A DNA stretch of 64,000 bases, from positions 1 through 64,000 of the forward strand of contig CAJQUW010016121.1 of the NCBI GenBank assembly GCA_907163375.1, given 5' to 3'. A program made the translations under genes and the position numbers. Under the pieces are notes generated by a model, which saw only the letters and a list, made by a program, of their open reading frames with translations, was not told where the DNA came from and searched no databases. Positions 21,420-32,849 of this stretch are shown piece by piece. The stretch is from Prostheceraeus crozeri (taxonomy: Eukaryota > Platyhelminthes > Polycladida > Euryleptidae). Position 1 is the first letter of the stretch; each line of letters opens with the position of its first letter.

Positions 21420-22225
21420 TGTCAATGAAGAACTCAGCAACCTGTGACAGTTAGTGTAAGCATGCTTAAATAGGTAGCTTTTACTTTCAAACTGTCAGAA
21501 GCTTTTGAGTTTTAGTGTTGGCTTCACAGGTACACTAATTTTATCTCGTTTCAGACTGATGTTACTTCGCACATCATGTTAAAGTTATCTGCTATTAAAC
21601 TTACCAGTTGTGTGCATAACTTCCTAAATCAGATAATTTCTCACTCGGATATTGCTAATTAAGCTCGACAACGTGTTGCAGTTATTTTTATAGCTGTCGC
21701 CTTAAAGCACTGAGTGATCGCATGCTGCTATGTGGTGCTGTAAGTTACTTCTCAGATGATTGTACACCATTACTTACCATGTAGTATTGACACTTCATCT
21801 ATCTCGTGTGACTACTTCGAGTAATGCCATAATGCCAATAGAAGGAGATGTCCTTCATGGCTTGTACATAATGAGCATTTGAAATCCCATTGCTATGTTC
21901 TCACAATAACAACGTAACTAGTATCAAGTGTGAGCCTTTATTGCTTGGAACCAGACTTATATATTGACAACTGATCAGAAAAGTGTTCAAGTCAATTGAC
22001 CAGATCACGAGAAAATGCATGATCTGGCAACAATAGGGTGACAATAAACAGTTAATTGAACACAGCACCTATTCATGATGCGTCTGCATAAGCGAAGCTT
22101 TGGTTTCTTATTTAATGAGACTACAGTTATTATTTGATCATGAGAGGCTTCTTCAGGATTGTAGGACTTTTCAAGACTATTCCAAAATTTGCTAGGAGAA
22201 GCAGTGCTCTATCTACCCTAATTGA
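21420..22225. other. no recognisable gene
   Basis: No frame with a motif and no clear repeat; ordinary AT-rich intergenic sequence. Confidence 0.5.
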
Positions 22226-22227
22226 CG

Positions 22228-22375
22228 ATCCGCCACCAGATTGTGACTGAACGCCGTTCGATTGATCTAGTTCACGATTTTCGTGAACTTGAACTGAATG
22301 GCGCTCGCATATTTCGGAGATGAACGGGAGTTGAAAGCTACCGTTCATTTCTACTTTCAAGCGTTCGCACATGAT
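22228..22375. repeat. GAAC/GTTC-rich repeat segment, copy 1
   Basis: Contains 'ccgccac' followed by 'tgaacgccgttc', 'gttcacgattttcgtgaac', 'ttgaactgaa' and 'gaacgggagttg'. The same words recur at 25797-25965, where they also end beside 'ccgccac'. This looks like one kind of transposon terminus with short internal palindromes. Confidence 0.45.
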
Positions 22376-22569
22376 TGACCGAAATTAACTATAATTAGAA
22401 TACTGAAGCTATATATATTTTTATCAATACGCCTGACGCCTGACGCTCATGATGACACGTATCAGTGTTGCCACTCGTGGCAATATATTCACAATTTGTG
22501 GTAGTATGCAATAATAATCTGATAGTTCATTATAGTTGGCAATATTTTTCAGATTTATAACAATGATCG

Positions 22570-23720
22570 TTCAAAGAGATTATGTTTCGCTTTGAAAGAT
22601 CTGGAAACTAGGAATAAAATCCGATTCCTTATCTATGTTACGCAGATGGTGGAACCGTTTGAAAAGTTGCTTCAACATTCTTCGGTCATCTTCATTCATC
22701 GTTTGAAGCCTCAACTCATGAGTATGGTAAAGAATGTCGCAGTACAATTCTTGAAGCCAGAACATTGCGACAGTGAAACTGTTATGAAAGTAAATATCAG
22801 TGACGTCGATAATCAACTTCCTGTTGGCGAGATCCTCATCAATCCCATGAACAAGGAAGTTTCCTTCGGTGCAGGTGCAAGAACAGTTGAATAAAAATTT
22901 TGACCTTTCTGCGAGATAATCTCTCTCTGAAAAAGAAGGTTCTTCGTTGCCTGAGTTTTCTTGATACAACCTGCAAGTTGAAGGAGGATTCCGTCATTTA
23001 TTTGGCAAATAAGCTTCCTAATGTTGTCTCTCATGATGACATCGACCATCTCCGGACAGAAATGCAACTTTTGAACCTATAAGAGGATCAGCCCAAATCT
23101 GAAGCATGTCCGAAGCATCCGACGGCCTGTTCCACCCTTTTCCATGGAAATGCCGATTGTGAAAGAGACATCAGGAAGTCGCACGACGTCGATGACAATG
23201 AGAAGCGTTATCGGTTGTCCGATGACATCAGAAAAGTCTTTTACAATGTCGTTCCTTCCTGCGTTGCAGGAAAGAAGCAAGCGCGTCATTCAAATTGGAT
23301 AATGATATGATTAATCAAAGATTTAAAGTTCATGCGGAATATACGCTTTTTTGGCAAAACAGAAAAGAGCATCAGAGAGTGAGAAAATTGCGAAACTGTT
23401 TGCTTTAGAAGCTGATGAAATAAAGAAGGCGGCACAAAATGATCCACAGCATAGGGACAGATTGGAAGATCTGAGGAAGGAGGAGGAGGTGTCTGCGAAG
23501 AACGAAAAGGAAGGAGTTGATGCTAGACAAACAGCAGCTGAATTGAAATTACAGGAGGCTGTTGCGGAGCTGAAACAAGTTGCTCTCGTGAAGGAACAAC
23601 TAGCGAAGGATGCTAAGAATCGAATGGCAAATAATGAGGCTGCTGAACTTTCGATTGCAAAACTTCTGAGGCAGCGCAATTTTTCTTTCCATTGTCCAAG
23701 TTTTCGAAGAAGTGACTGAA
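22570..23720 (+). pseudogene. decayed gene with hAT-type C-terminal domain and coiled coil
   Basis: Successive plus-strand frames resemble a protein type common in animal genomes. One frame (about 22580-22894) has VEPFEKLLQHSS and PVGEILINP. A second (22900-23079) has LPNVVSHDDIDHLRTEMQ. Next comes a hAT dimerisation-like FHGNADCERD near 23140 (normally SHGNADVERGFS). Last is a 123-codon frame (about 23330-23719) of Lys/Glu/Ala-rich coiled coil ending SIAKLLRQ. The order fits uncharacterised transposase-derived proteins with this C-terminal arrangement. There are at least three frame changes and one internal stop, and the frames open with non-ATG codons, so it is a pseudogene. Recognition rests on remembered family patterns. 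Confidence 0.5.
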
Positions 23721-23839
23721 GCTCTTGTTACGAAGTGATAAATGTATATATTACTGTGGAGGTCTGAGTCCCAAGTTCTTATGGAAATTATCAAATTTCA
23801 AATTTGAAGCACAGTGGTATGTGTACGTACATGTATTTT

Positions 23840-24290
23840 TCTATTTCAGTCCACACGAGTTCTTTTGCCGAAATTAACAGTACAGTAGGCCTACTGACTT
23901 TTGCTACATAAATGTTTTCATAGCTCAATCGACAAATCTTCTTTTTGCTGAAATTAACAGTCTTGACTCTCGTAATGCGCGCATTCTTGTAATTCAGTCC
24001 ACACAATTTCTTTTGCTGAAATTAGTGGAATCAGTGGAACCTCCTATTGCGGACATTCTATACAGCGGACACCTCCGTATTACGGACAGTTAAGCTCAGT
24101 CCCGAATAATGTTAGTATCATCACCGGTAACTCAATATTGCGGACACCTCTAAAATGCGGACACTAAGGCGCAGTCCCGACGGTGTCCGTAATATGGAGG
24201 TTCTACTGTACTGAGTTTTGTGACATAACTATTTTTGTAATTCATTCCACAAGTGCTCTTTCTGCTGAAAATTATCAGTTAATTCCATGA
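23840..24290. repeat. degenerate tandem repeat, unit about 75-90 bp, split by a MITE
   Basis: Four units share 'cttttgctgaaattaacagt', 'ttttgctacataaatgtttt' and 'gtaattcagtccacac' words (near 23858, 23938, 24008 and 24258). The pogo-like MITE at 24032-24208 lies inside the third unit. Confidence 0.5.
24032..24208. mobile_element. pogo/Tigger-like MITE
   Basis: Left end CAGTGGAACCTCCTATTGCGG; right end in reverse CAGTAGAACCTCCATATTACGG; a 177-bp element with repeated 'gcggacac' words inside. CAGT(A/G)GAACCTC ends are typical of pogo/Tigger-type non-autonomous elements. TA is present on the right flank; the left flank has changed (AT). Confidence 0.65.
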
Positions 24291-24581
24291 AAACACGTTC
24301 ATGGTTTTCACGTTCATGGTCAGTTGTGTTTGGAAACGTTCGTGCTTCTTTGTGTTTTCATTGTTCGCACGTTTACCTGTTAAAGTATCTAGTAGTTCGT
24401 ATATCTAACATACAATTATTTTCCTATGATTCATGACTTTTTTCTGACTGCTCATGTGTTTGTAGACGCTTTCCCGAAGAACATTTGGCAATATTTTCAT
24501 CAAGTGGCAATAATAGTCCTATCAGATGCAGTGGCAACACTGACACGCATGGACAATATAGAATTCTTGGAAATGTTAGAT

Positions 24582-25386
24582 CAGTGGTGGGCAACCAAGT
24601 TGGGATAGTGGTCCACAAGGCTCGCGGGCCACCAATTTCAAGAGACAGTAGTATAGGCTTAGTATTGTTTTATTCCACACTTTTAAGTGCACATATGGGT
24701 TGTTGTACCGCACGTACATATACAGTGGTCGCATTACATAACAAAATTTTGCATGTCAATGTATACAGCAGTGTTGTACGCAACTAATTTGTTTAATATT
24801 AAGGAATCACGATTCACTTTCTACAGTTCATGTGAGTATTGAAGAGCGATTATGCCTATAACGAATCATGGAAGCTCTTCTTTTGTGTCATTAAATGGTA
24901 ATTTGATGTTTTGCTGATTTGACCGACAGTACCTTATTTCATCAAAAGACAACGGTCTGTAAGTGCCGTGCAACTATCAAAAATGAAAGTCGCACAAGAT
25001 AAAATTGATTTTGCTACAATTATTGATCATTACATGCATACGTGCACATATGTCACCCAAACATATACGGCTTTTAAAAACCCGTGCATGGCCTCTACAA
25101 ATGGTAACTCGCGCAGGTGATGACCATTTTGTGCTTATACGAGAAGATGTTAATTACAAAAGGAGTATGGTTGGATAATTCGAATGTGAATTTTTGGGTC
25201 ATCACATTGCTCATTTAGTTGTTAATTAATGCTTTTGCAAATTCTAAAGAGGATCCCTCACCCTTAGATGTACCTCCCAAATGTCGAAATCGAAGTGAGT
25301 TATTTTTCACACTATCGATTCTAATAATGTCCGTGGGCCACTTTAAATATGAGAAGCGGTGGCGGGCCACGCGTTGCCCACCACTG
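24582..25386. mobile_element. non-autonomous hAT element with exact 8-bp target duplication
   Basis: The ends are CAGTGGTGGGCAAC and, on the right, the exact reverse complement GTTGCCCACCACTG. The flanking direct repeat 'tgttagat' is perfect (24574-24581 and 25387-25394), which is the 8-bp duplication made by hAT transposases. The 805-bp interior has no transposase frame. Inner ends share 'gcgggccac' on both sides. Confidence 0.85.
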
Positions 25387-25394
25387 TGTTAGAT

Positions 25395-25795
25395 GATGAC
25401 GTTGATTTCTTGTAAAGTAACTTGGAACACCTAGACGAATGACTAAAGCAACGACAATATACCTTAATTTTATGACAAAGAAGTGTAGGCCTGCTTTAGG
25501 ATTGATCATTGCCAATTGTAGCGCTGTTACATCTATTAAAGATAGATTTACACAAGTACACCTTCACACAATTGCCATTATGTCAAGGATTAAAATTATC
25601 GGTGCTGCTAAGCCATTGAAGCTTATAACACGGGAATTCTCCAAATTGCAGTGACTTTCTAGTTCCTGATATCTTACTGAAATATTTAGACATGTGAGAG
25701 AAGCGATGACTCAGTTATTTAGATAGGTAACTGGGCAGTCAAAGTAAATTTCTAAATTACTTATGAAATGAAAGGGAGATGAACGGAAAGGGAAA
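25395..25795. other. no recognisable gene
   Basis: A 71-codon frame (25439-25654) has no motif and is not supported as a gene. Confidence 0.4.
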
Positions 25796-25796
25796 G

Positions 25797-25965
25797 GTGA
25801 ACGTGAAGTGAACGGGATGGGCAAATTGGTGAACCTGAGCTGAACGCCGTTCATTTTTTAATTTCGTGAACTTGAACTGAACGAAGTTCGCGATTTTAAA
25901 ATGAATGTGAACTGAACGGAACGCCGTTCAAAATTTTCGTGAACTTGTCATTCACTGTCCGCCAC
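25797..25965. repeat. GAAC/GTTC-rich repeat segment, copy 2
   Basis: Repeated 'gaacgccgttca', 'cgtgaacttgaactgaac' and 'aattttcgtgaactt' words, ending 'tcactgtccgccact'. It is related to 22228-22375 and looks like a transposon terminus whose other end I could not find. Confidence 0.45.
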
Positions 25966-25969
25966 TAAT

Positions 25970-27015
25970 GCGTGCTATAAATTGCCAGAACTTGACTTCA
26001 AATTTCTTAAGCTGAAATACACCCTCAAGTACTTCTTTCGGAATGCTCCTTCTTCATAAAGCCCAAAATGCAAATAGACTCCTATAATCCTTGAAGAAGC
26101 ATTTAATTAAATTAATAAAAAATTAAATAAATTAACATTTAATTAAATACATTTTGAATTTAAGCAAATAGGCCTTTGTTCCAAACATCACGTTCGCCAA
26201 TGGCATCAAATTACCGTCTAGCATAATCACAATTTTCTTATGGTTTGATGTGTATTTCATCTATCTTTTTTTACCTTTAACAATTAAATGTTTGAATACT
26301 TTATGTTCTGAAAGAGATTTTCAGATAATGAGTCATTTAAACTCAGTACTTAATTTATGGTTTGATTACACCTCTATTCTGATTTATACTTAAATGAATT
26401 TGAACATGATTGCCAAGCAGTTCGCTGAAGAATGGGCTCCTTATACTGTTCTCAGGAATAGCGGTTAACATTTTACTTCATTTTTATGCATAGGCTGAAT
26501 GAAACACCCATTATAACTGAACGACGTCAATTTCCTATCGACAAGACGATAAATCATTTTCTTATTAGAAAAGCATCTGTCCGTTTTTATTGATCTTTAA
26601 ATTGTGACTGAATATAGATTAGTTCAACGAGAGCAGTCACGATTCTGTTAATCCTTCAAACGTTTCATTCCAGATAATGTCGCTTTTAACAATAGACTTC
26701 AAGATAAATTTGATTTAAGACATTCGCATTATTCATAAGATCAGTGAGTCGTGAATCCAATAAAATGTTATCATATCGTGTTGGAATGCAATTCCCGTGA
26801 AACACATTCTGAGGCGCCTCACATGTTATAAACAACATCAACGCCGTTATTAAATACTGATGAGACATTCGGGAAATTAGCATGTATCAGAGGAGATGTC
26901 CCTGTGACTGTGGTCTGTGATAGGTTGATGAAGGCAAATTGGGAGATGCAATCTCTGAGCTTCATATGGACAGTGTATCAGAATTGCTTTGCAATCGGTG
27001 GTCAGTTATTATTTC
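25970..27015. other. no recognisable gene; upstream region of the 7TM receptor
   Basis: AT-rich sequence with a local run of 'aattaaat' repeats near 26105-26155. I see no clear TATA box or other promoter feature. Confidence 0.45.
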
Positions 27016-27018
27016 GAA

Positions 27019-28998
27019 ATGCCGATACCGAAGCTGCATCAAATTCTGCGTAGATTGATCCTCTGTCAATCAAATTTTGCTTTCAAGACTGCTCCAATTT
27101 TTGTTTCCATTTTTATCCTATTGGAGATTCCTGCCGTAAGTCAGACAACCTGCATTCCTCCTCTAATTAAGTCTCCTTTAACTACTTGCTATTGCGATCG
27201 TGAGTGTTATTTCTACAATGATTGTTGTGATACCTTTCATAAACGACCGAAGCTTTACTCGTGCGAAAATCTCTCGAACTATCCATTTATTGATCGATAT
27301 TTATGGAATAGATTGGGCTATGTTATTGATAGATGTCCCAGAAATGCAAATCCCTTTGTCAAACAACTGTGTGAGAAGCCGACGTCCATTATCGTCGACA
27401 CCGAAGCCAAACAATTTGCTCTGAAAGTTCCGGTTTATCGCTCCTCAATGATATTCAAAAATGCGTTTTGCGCTATATGTAATGATTTTCAGTTCAAAAC
27501 CCCGACAATCTCTCTACAGTGTAATTCGAGTGTCAAACCTTACAATCATGACAATATTATTGGAGTGTCTGAAGCTCGATCATTAATCTCATCGGAATTT
27601 TGTGAATACATTATCTCCAATATGCCTCGAGATTCCATACGTTCATGCAAATTTTTAGAATCTGTGATCGACACTTGCTCGAACGCAAGACGAGTCTCGG
27701 TGGACGAAAGTTGTTTATCCTCTCCAACTTCTTATACTATTTGCACTGACTCGAAAGTATATCGCAATATGGCATGCGCCAACTGCAACTTGTATCCTGA
27801 CAAGTGTGCTATGATGAATCCACGATATTTGCGAGTTGAATCTGATGTGAATGATAAAAACTCACCAAAAGTTCGAGTATCTGGCATGAATTACAGACAT
27901 GACCTCTCTTTGAACATAACGAATGTTGCATTAGAAATATTACTTGCCAAAGATCCATCGTTTCAAATATCCCCATCAAAGTCAGTTAAAGGTTTGAGCA
28001 CAGACAAACACCAAGTAATATACGTGACACCTACTAGTGCAATACCTTATCAATTTTCACCGACAAACTTCGAAATTACAATGGGATATCTGTGCATGTT
28101 TGGATCAGCATTATCATCTATTGCATTATTCCTCCTTATAATTACTTTCATCAAATTTGTAGAACTGCGGAATTTCGCTGGCCTGGTTACAATATCGTTA
28201 GCTTTATCACTGTTAGTGGCATTAATTTGTTTTCTTTTCAAACCTTTGTTCTCTATTACAAAAGCAGCGTGTATAGGTATCGCAGTGATTACGCATTTTG
28301 TCTATCTAGTGAGTTACACCTGGATGTCACTCTTGGCTGTTGATGTACTGCGCAATTTTGAGGATGAGACGGGATCCTATCTCCAACGAAGAAAGAATAT
28401 CCATTTCTGTAGATACTGTATTATTGGTTGGGGAATTCCAGGTCTCATCACTTCAATAGCATTAATAATGGACCGCGTAGCTCCGCGACATTCCTTCAGC
28501 CCCGAATTTGGAGGTGATAAATCTTGTTTTCTATCTCAACAGCGCGGCATTTTATTGTGGTACTTCGTTCCCATCGCAATGTCGATATCAATAAATGTGA
28601 TTATCACATTTCGTCTCTTATACACTATCTACGGACACTCATTCATCGACAATGAAGAGCATGATAATAATTACGATGCTCGAAGACAATTACTGTTCAC
28701 AAGCTTAAAAGTAACATTCGTTTTTGCATTCACTTGGGTACTAAGTCTCAGTGCCGCTTTCATTAAGAACAATCATCTAAAAGCAATTTCTAGCTTCGCA
28801 AACAGTCTTCAAGGTGCATTTATTGCTGCTGTATTTTTATCATCGAAGCGTTTGATTAGAAACATTCGAGGCTCAATAAGGGGGACCATGACAGCCGATG
28901 AACGATGGAGGGGTATACCGAACTCGTCGGATAGAAATCTAACGAATGACCATGTTGTAATGGAGCAACTTTTAATGGACTGTACAGATTCTTTGTGA
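27019..28998 (+). CDS. Methuselah-like (secretin-superfamily) 7TM receptor with SMB module
   Basis: I take the ATG at 27019 (659 residues); the open frame extends a little upstream only through a TTG codon. Order: short basic tail; hydrophobic signal segment (about 25-42); a somatomedin-B-like Cys cluster (45-82) with CYCDREC and NDCC, seven of the usual eight Cys; an ectodomain with two NxxCxxCN motifs (NAFCAICN and NMACANCN), a hallmark of Methuselah-like ectodomains; then seven membrane segments near 355-380, 386-406, 414-442, 463-484, 510-536, 561-582 and 588-608. TM4 has GWGIPGLIT and TM7 has NSLQGAFIAAVF, both typical of secretin/adhesion-type receptors. C418 and C503 could form the TM3-EL2 disulphide. 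It is intronless and whole. Ligand and G-protein coupling are unknown. Identification as a Methuselah-like receptor is firm. Confidence 0.88.
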   Translation: MPIPKLHQILRRLILCQSNFAFKTAPIFVSIFILLEIPAVSQTTCIPPLIKSPLTTCYCDRECYFYNDCCDTFHKRPKLYSCENLSNYPFIDRYLWNRLGYVIDRCPRNANPFVKQLCEKPTSIIVDTEAKQFALKVPVYRSSMIFKNAFCAICNDFQFKTPTISLQCNSSVKPYNHDNIIGVSEARSLISSEFCEYIISNMPRDSIRSCKFLESVIDTCSNARRVSVDESCLSSPTSYTICTDSKVYRNMACANCNLYPDKCAMMNPRYLRVESDVNDKNSPKVRVSGMNYRHDLSLNITNVALEILLAKDPSFQISPSKSVKGLSTDKHQVIYVTPTSAIPYQFSPTNFEITMGYLCMFGSALSSIALFLLIITFIKFVELRNFAGLVTISLALSLLVALICFLFKPLFSITKAACIGIAVITHFVYLVSYTWMSLLAVDVLRNFEDETGSYLQRRKNIHFCRYCIIGWGIPGLITSIALIMDRVAPRHSFSPEFGGDKSCFLSQQRGILLWYFVPIAMSISINVIITFRLLYTIYGHSFIDNEEHDNNYDARRQLLFTSLKVTFVFAFTWVLSLSAAFIKNNHLKAISSFANSLQGAFIAAVFLSSKRLIRNIRGSIRGTMTADERWRGIPNSSDRNLTNDHVVMEQLLMDCTDSL

Positions 28999-28999
28999 A

Positions 29000-29510
29000 A
29001 TTTTCCAGTTTTCAGTGAATGAATCTATGAGAAGCACAAGTTGACAATATTTATTAAATACATTTATTAGTATTATCTTATCTCTGAGCTGAGTTTATTG
29101 ATCAAACTTATCAATTTCTAATTCTCAAAACAAGTAAACTGCTGGAAAATGTTCAGTTGCAAACTTGTAGATAGTCAATTTTCATGATATGGCTCAATAT
29201 CAATAGTATTCCTTACCCATTGATGTTTTTCATGACTCCTTATGAACACAGTGAAAATATGTATGGCTATGAACTAATCCAGGGTTCGCAAGCACTGGGA
29301 CATGTCACAAAAGTCGGAACGCCTGGCAATATGTCTGGCACACTTGACTTTCACTCAGAGTATTGCAATCAAATGATACTTAACTGTAAATTATTTTTGT
29401 GCTAAATGTTTTGCCCATAGAAATTCGACCATTCTATGACAACAAAGAACTAGAACAGACATACACATTGTAAATAACGCTACGTCGTGGATATGCATAA
29501 TAATGATAAC
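29000..29510. other. 3' flank of the receptor gene, no further gene
   Basis: A 73-codon frame (29184-29405) has no motif. 'tattaaatacattt' near 29054 could be a weak polyadenylation signal. Confidence 0.4.
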
Positions 29511-29519
29511 GATACCTAA

Positions 29520-29655
29520 ACGATGGCGGCTCCCAGTGGTTGAAAATGGTTAGGTACCAGTACAGAGTTGGATCCGCCCAGCATGGATTTTAAGGACTGC
29601 GGGCCATGATGGGCTTTGACTGGGATATATTGAGCATTATGATAATAATAATTAT
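29520..29655 (+). mobile_element. possible 3' end of a LINE or SINE with ATA tail
   Basis: A GC-richer 110-bp segment ('cgatggcggctcccagtgg', 'ggactgcgggccatgatgg') followed by 'gataataataattatg'. A short GC-rich body plus trinucleotide tail is typical of CR1/L2-type 3' ends, but no coding part is attached. Confidence 0.3.
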
Positions 29656-29659
29656 GCTT

Positions 29660-31490
29660 GGAACTAACAATTGTATCTAATTGAATGCATCGTAATGTAC
29701 GTTTCAGTTCAGTTCATCCATCTATATTGCAATAGGAGTGGCAATAATATGCACTGGAAAACCCATTCTTTTGAAGAATTGAGAGTGATTCCTCAGGAGA
29801 ATCTGATTTATTGACCGATTTATCGCAACTGAAACCTTCTGCAGTAGCTCTGTGGGAACGTCGCTTGCTAATATCAAAAGATCATCAGGTAAATTAGCAA
29901 TGTTGTGGCTAAATTAATTTTTTAACTTATTTTCGTGATAAAACCATCGTGACATTTGAAATCGTCTTTATTTTTCATCATAATGTCTAAGACCCAAAAG
30001 CTGTAGGTGCAAATAAGTTGCTGTAGCCAACTGATAGACATTTATTTACTTATCTGAGGCGACTTTACACCAACCGACGAAGTACTGGACATTTTTAGTA
30101 ACTAGCTAGCAGTAATTAGTATTGTTTGTATGTTAGCCTCATACGAATTACATTGTATACTTCATCTGATCAGTCAAAAGGGGTAATTTTTTAATTCACG
30201 AAAGCTTTAACTACAAAGGATATATTTTCCGTGAAATGTCATGGGAAATGCTTTGGAAGGATTCAAATATTTGATAGTGTTGCAAATTCGTTAATGTCAG
30301 GAGATGTTATGCAAATCGGTATAAGCAGATTCTCCACTCTTTGCTATCATCAAAGACAGCCAGCAACTTCTTTTTGCTTGCTAGACCGGTTATGTGTGGG
30401 TACTGCACTAGGTGACATGCCACGCTCAATCACGCGCAATTTACGCGTAAACCACGCGTAATTACACATGACCCTAACCATCCGTGGCTATGCGGGACAT
30501 GGCTGCAACATCTTATATAAGTTAGCATAGCTGGCAGTCCTGTTATATAGACTTTGCGTCTCATTTGTCTGCATGTATCAGAGGTTAAACAATGTGATAG
30601 GACTTCAATTTCATGCTCAGGGAAGACAGAACATGCTTAGCGGTTCTGTCGCAGACAACCGTAGACGACGCGCAAACTATAAACGCTCGCCCGCGCGTAT
30701 TCATAAATATTCCCCATCTTTTAACAGTATCAGATCAAGTGATTTCTGACTCTTAGTGCAGCACGTATGTACGCGCGTAGAAGAATTGCATGTCCTTAAC
30801 CACGGATGTTTGGATGTTGGATACACGGATTTCCAATTGTGCAATAAGGGATAGGCCGGAAATGAGTCACGATATAAACCAAATCGAGCACTAGTGGAGC
30901 ACAATTGGAAATGCTTTTCGCCGAAGAGCTCCATCAAACAGAAATGAATTGGCATCGGCAATCCTCCATGGATGGTTTAGAATTATCCATACAGAAGGTG
31001 TCCAAATTATCGATCTCAGTGTTCCAAGACGTCTATGAACGGTTAATCGTTCACGCTGTTTTGCAACAAAGCACCAAAATGAGAAAGATTTAGAATTTTT
31101 CTAATATGAGATTCGGGATTTGTTTCATATTCAAACACAGCATTTGCAAGTAAATATATATTTGATAAATATTTGATAGTTTCGCATATTTTTCATGTTA
31201 TGTCATATTGCCCATTAATTGATATATGTCGTGTTTGGTCAAGCAATCTGACAAGCAATAAGCCATATCCACTTTAAACTATGGTTCAAGTTCATTTATA
31301 GCCAAAATAAATCATCAAACACGAAATCAAGTACAAAGATTAGATCAAACTCTGTCAATTGCAATGTTAAGGAAGAAATCGACCTAGTCCTGATATTAAT
31401 AGACACAGCTGTATGTGGTCTTCACTTTAGGAATGCATCATTTGCCACCAGCATGCTATTGCACCGATCAGTTTCTCATTGACATGACAA
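29660..31490. other. no recognisable gene
   Basis: Short frames only. A CpG-rich patch at 30415-30470 and another at 30660-30700 share 'acgcgcaa' and 'cgcg' words, possibly ends of a decayed element, not provable by eye. Confidence 0.4.
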
Positions 31491-31506
31491 AGGTTTCAGT
31501 TTGTTG

Positions 31507-32080
31507 CAGGGATGCGGAGTCCTATCATTTTGATAGGACTCCGACTCCGGGGTTTGATAGGACTCCGACTCCGGGTGGCAAGCATATATAGCCTAGTGCC
31601 TTACGCGCATTTTTTTCTCCAGTCTCTACCAGGCAGGAAAATACCCATCTTTCTCCAAAAAATATGAGTACACTTCCGATTTTAATATGCGCTCTGGAGG
31701 AGCCATCACACACGATTAACGTGAGGGTAAATGGTTGTCTTCAAACAAACTAATATTTTACTTTTGTCTCCGATGTGACCTTTGGTGCATACAGTAGGCT
31801 TAATGTCTCTACTAAATCACCCAGTGAAGCGACAATCCTTTTTCACCATCACGGTTCATTCCCTCAACTATTACAAACTTTGCGTACACTGCTGTCTCTG
31901 TACTTTTGTTTGACGGAGAAAGTTGACATCAAGACAGTGACAGATATGCACGAGCACAAATAATTTGTTTGTATTATGTTTCTGGTCTGGTTATAGGCCG
32001 GAGTCCTATCATTTGATAGGACTCCGACTCCAGCAAAAATGATAGGACTCCGGGACTCCCACCCCGACTCTGCATCCCTG
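31507..32080. mobile_element. hAT MITE with exact 8-bp target duplication and internal palindromes
   Basis: The ends are CAGGGATGCGGAGTC and, in reverse on the right, CAGGGATGCAGAGTC. The flanking direct repeat 'gtttgttg' is perfect (31499-31506 and 32081-32088). CAGGG ends and 8-bp duplications define hAT elements. Both sub-terminal regions carry several copies of 'gataggactccgactcc' and its reverse, so each end can fold on itself. The 574-bp body has no transposase. Confidence 0.85.
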
Positions 32081-32258
32081 GTTTGTTGTGGAGCTAACTT
32101 CAGAGATAATTCGACGAAATACATTATTTAGCTTGTAAACTAATACAATGATGCAAGCTTAATAAATTAGAGACAGGCTGGTTGACAAGAAACACTAGAA
32201 TGGGCAACACCTGTTTGTTGAGGACAATGCAGCTGCTCGGTCAGGCATAGATCTAAAA

Positions 32259-32845
32259 GTCCGGCAGCCAGAACGAGCTTCTGCAGGGAACGAGGCCGAA
32301 AGTGAGACTTTCACGGAATGATGTACACCATATGCCTACTACGAATCTGCACGTCTGCCGAGTTCTAGGTAGTTCTTCTTCTTCTTGTCAGATAGGATCA
32401 AAGAAAAACACATGTTAATCAAATGGGACGCAGATAGAGGTTTTGGTTAAAATGAAATTTTCTTTATTTTCTCCTATCAGCTGAAAAGTATCAAGTCGAG
32501 AGTCATAATTTTTGACATGGAATGTTTTCAGGTCATTTCCTATTATGTGCATGTGCTATTATCATGCTTCTGATCGACAATGTATGTGAGAATGTGATTG
32601 AATGTGGATGATAAAGTTGCTCAAAATAATGTTTGCCGACATTAAGAGGCTCACCAAATCTAAATTTGTTTAGCTTTATAGACAAGGGTGCATGAACATG
32701 AAAGGAAATGACCTGAAGACATTGCATGCCAAAAATTATGACTCTGGGCTTAGTACTTTTCGTTTGATCAGAGAAAACATGGAAAATTTCATTTCAACCA
32801 AAAACTTCAATCTGCGTCCCATTGGTTTTGCATGTGTTTTTAATT
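32259..32845. mobile_element. foldback element, decayed relative of 52831-53574
   Basis: An imperfect inverted repeat: 32405-32560 (containing 'gggacgcagat', 'ttttggtt' and 'aggtcatttcct') against 32690-32845. The outer left part 'gtccggcagc...gcagggaacgagg...cacgtctgccg' resembles the arm of the foldback element at 52831-53574 ('gtccgggagc', 'gcagggaacgagg', 'cgcgtctgccgg'). The right outer arm is missing or too changed to see. Confidence 0.5.
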
Positions 32846-32849
32846 GTGC

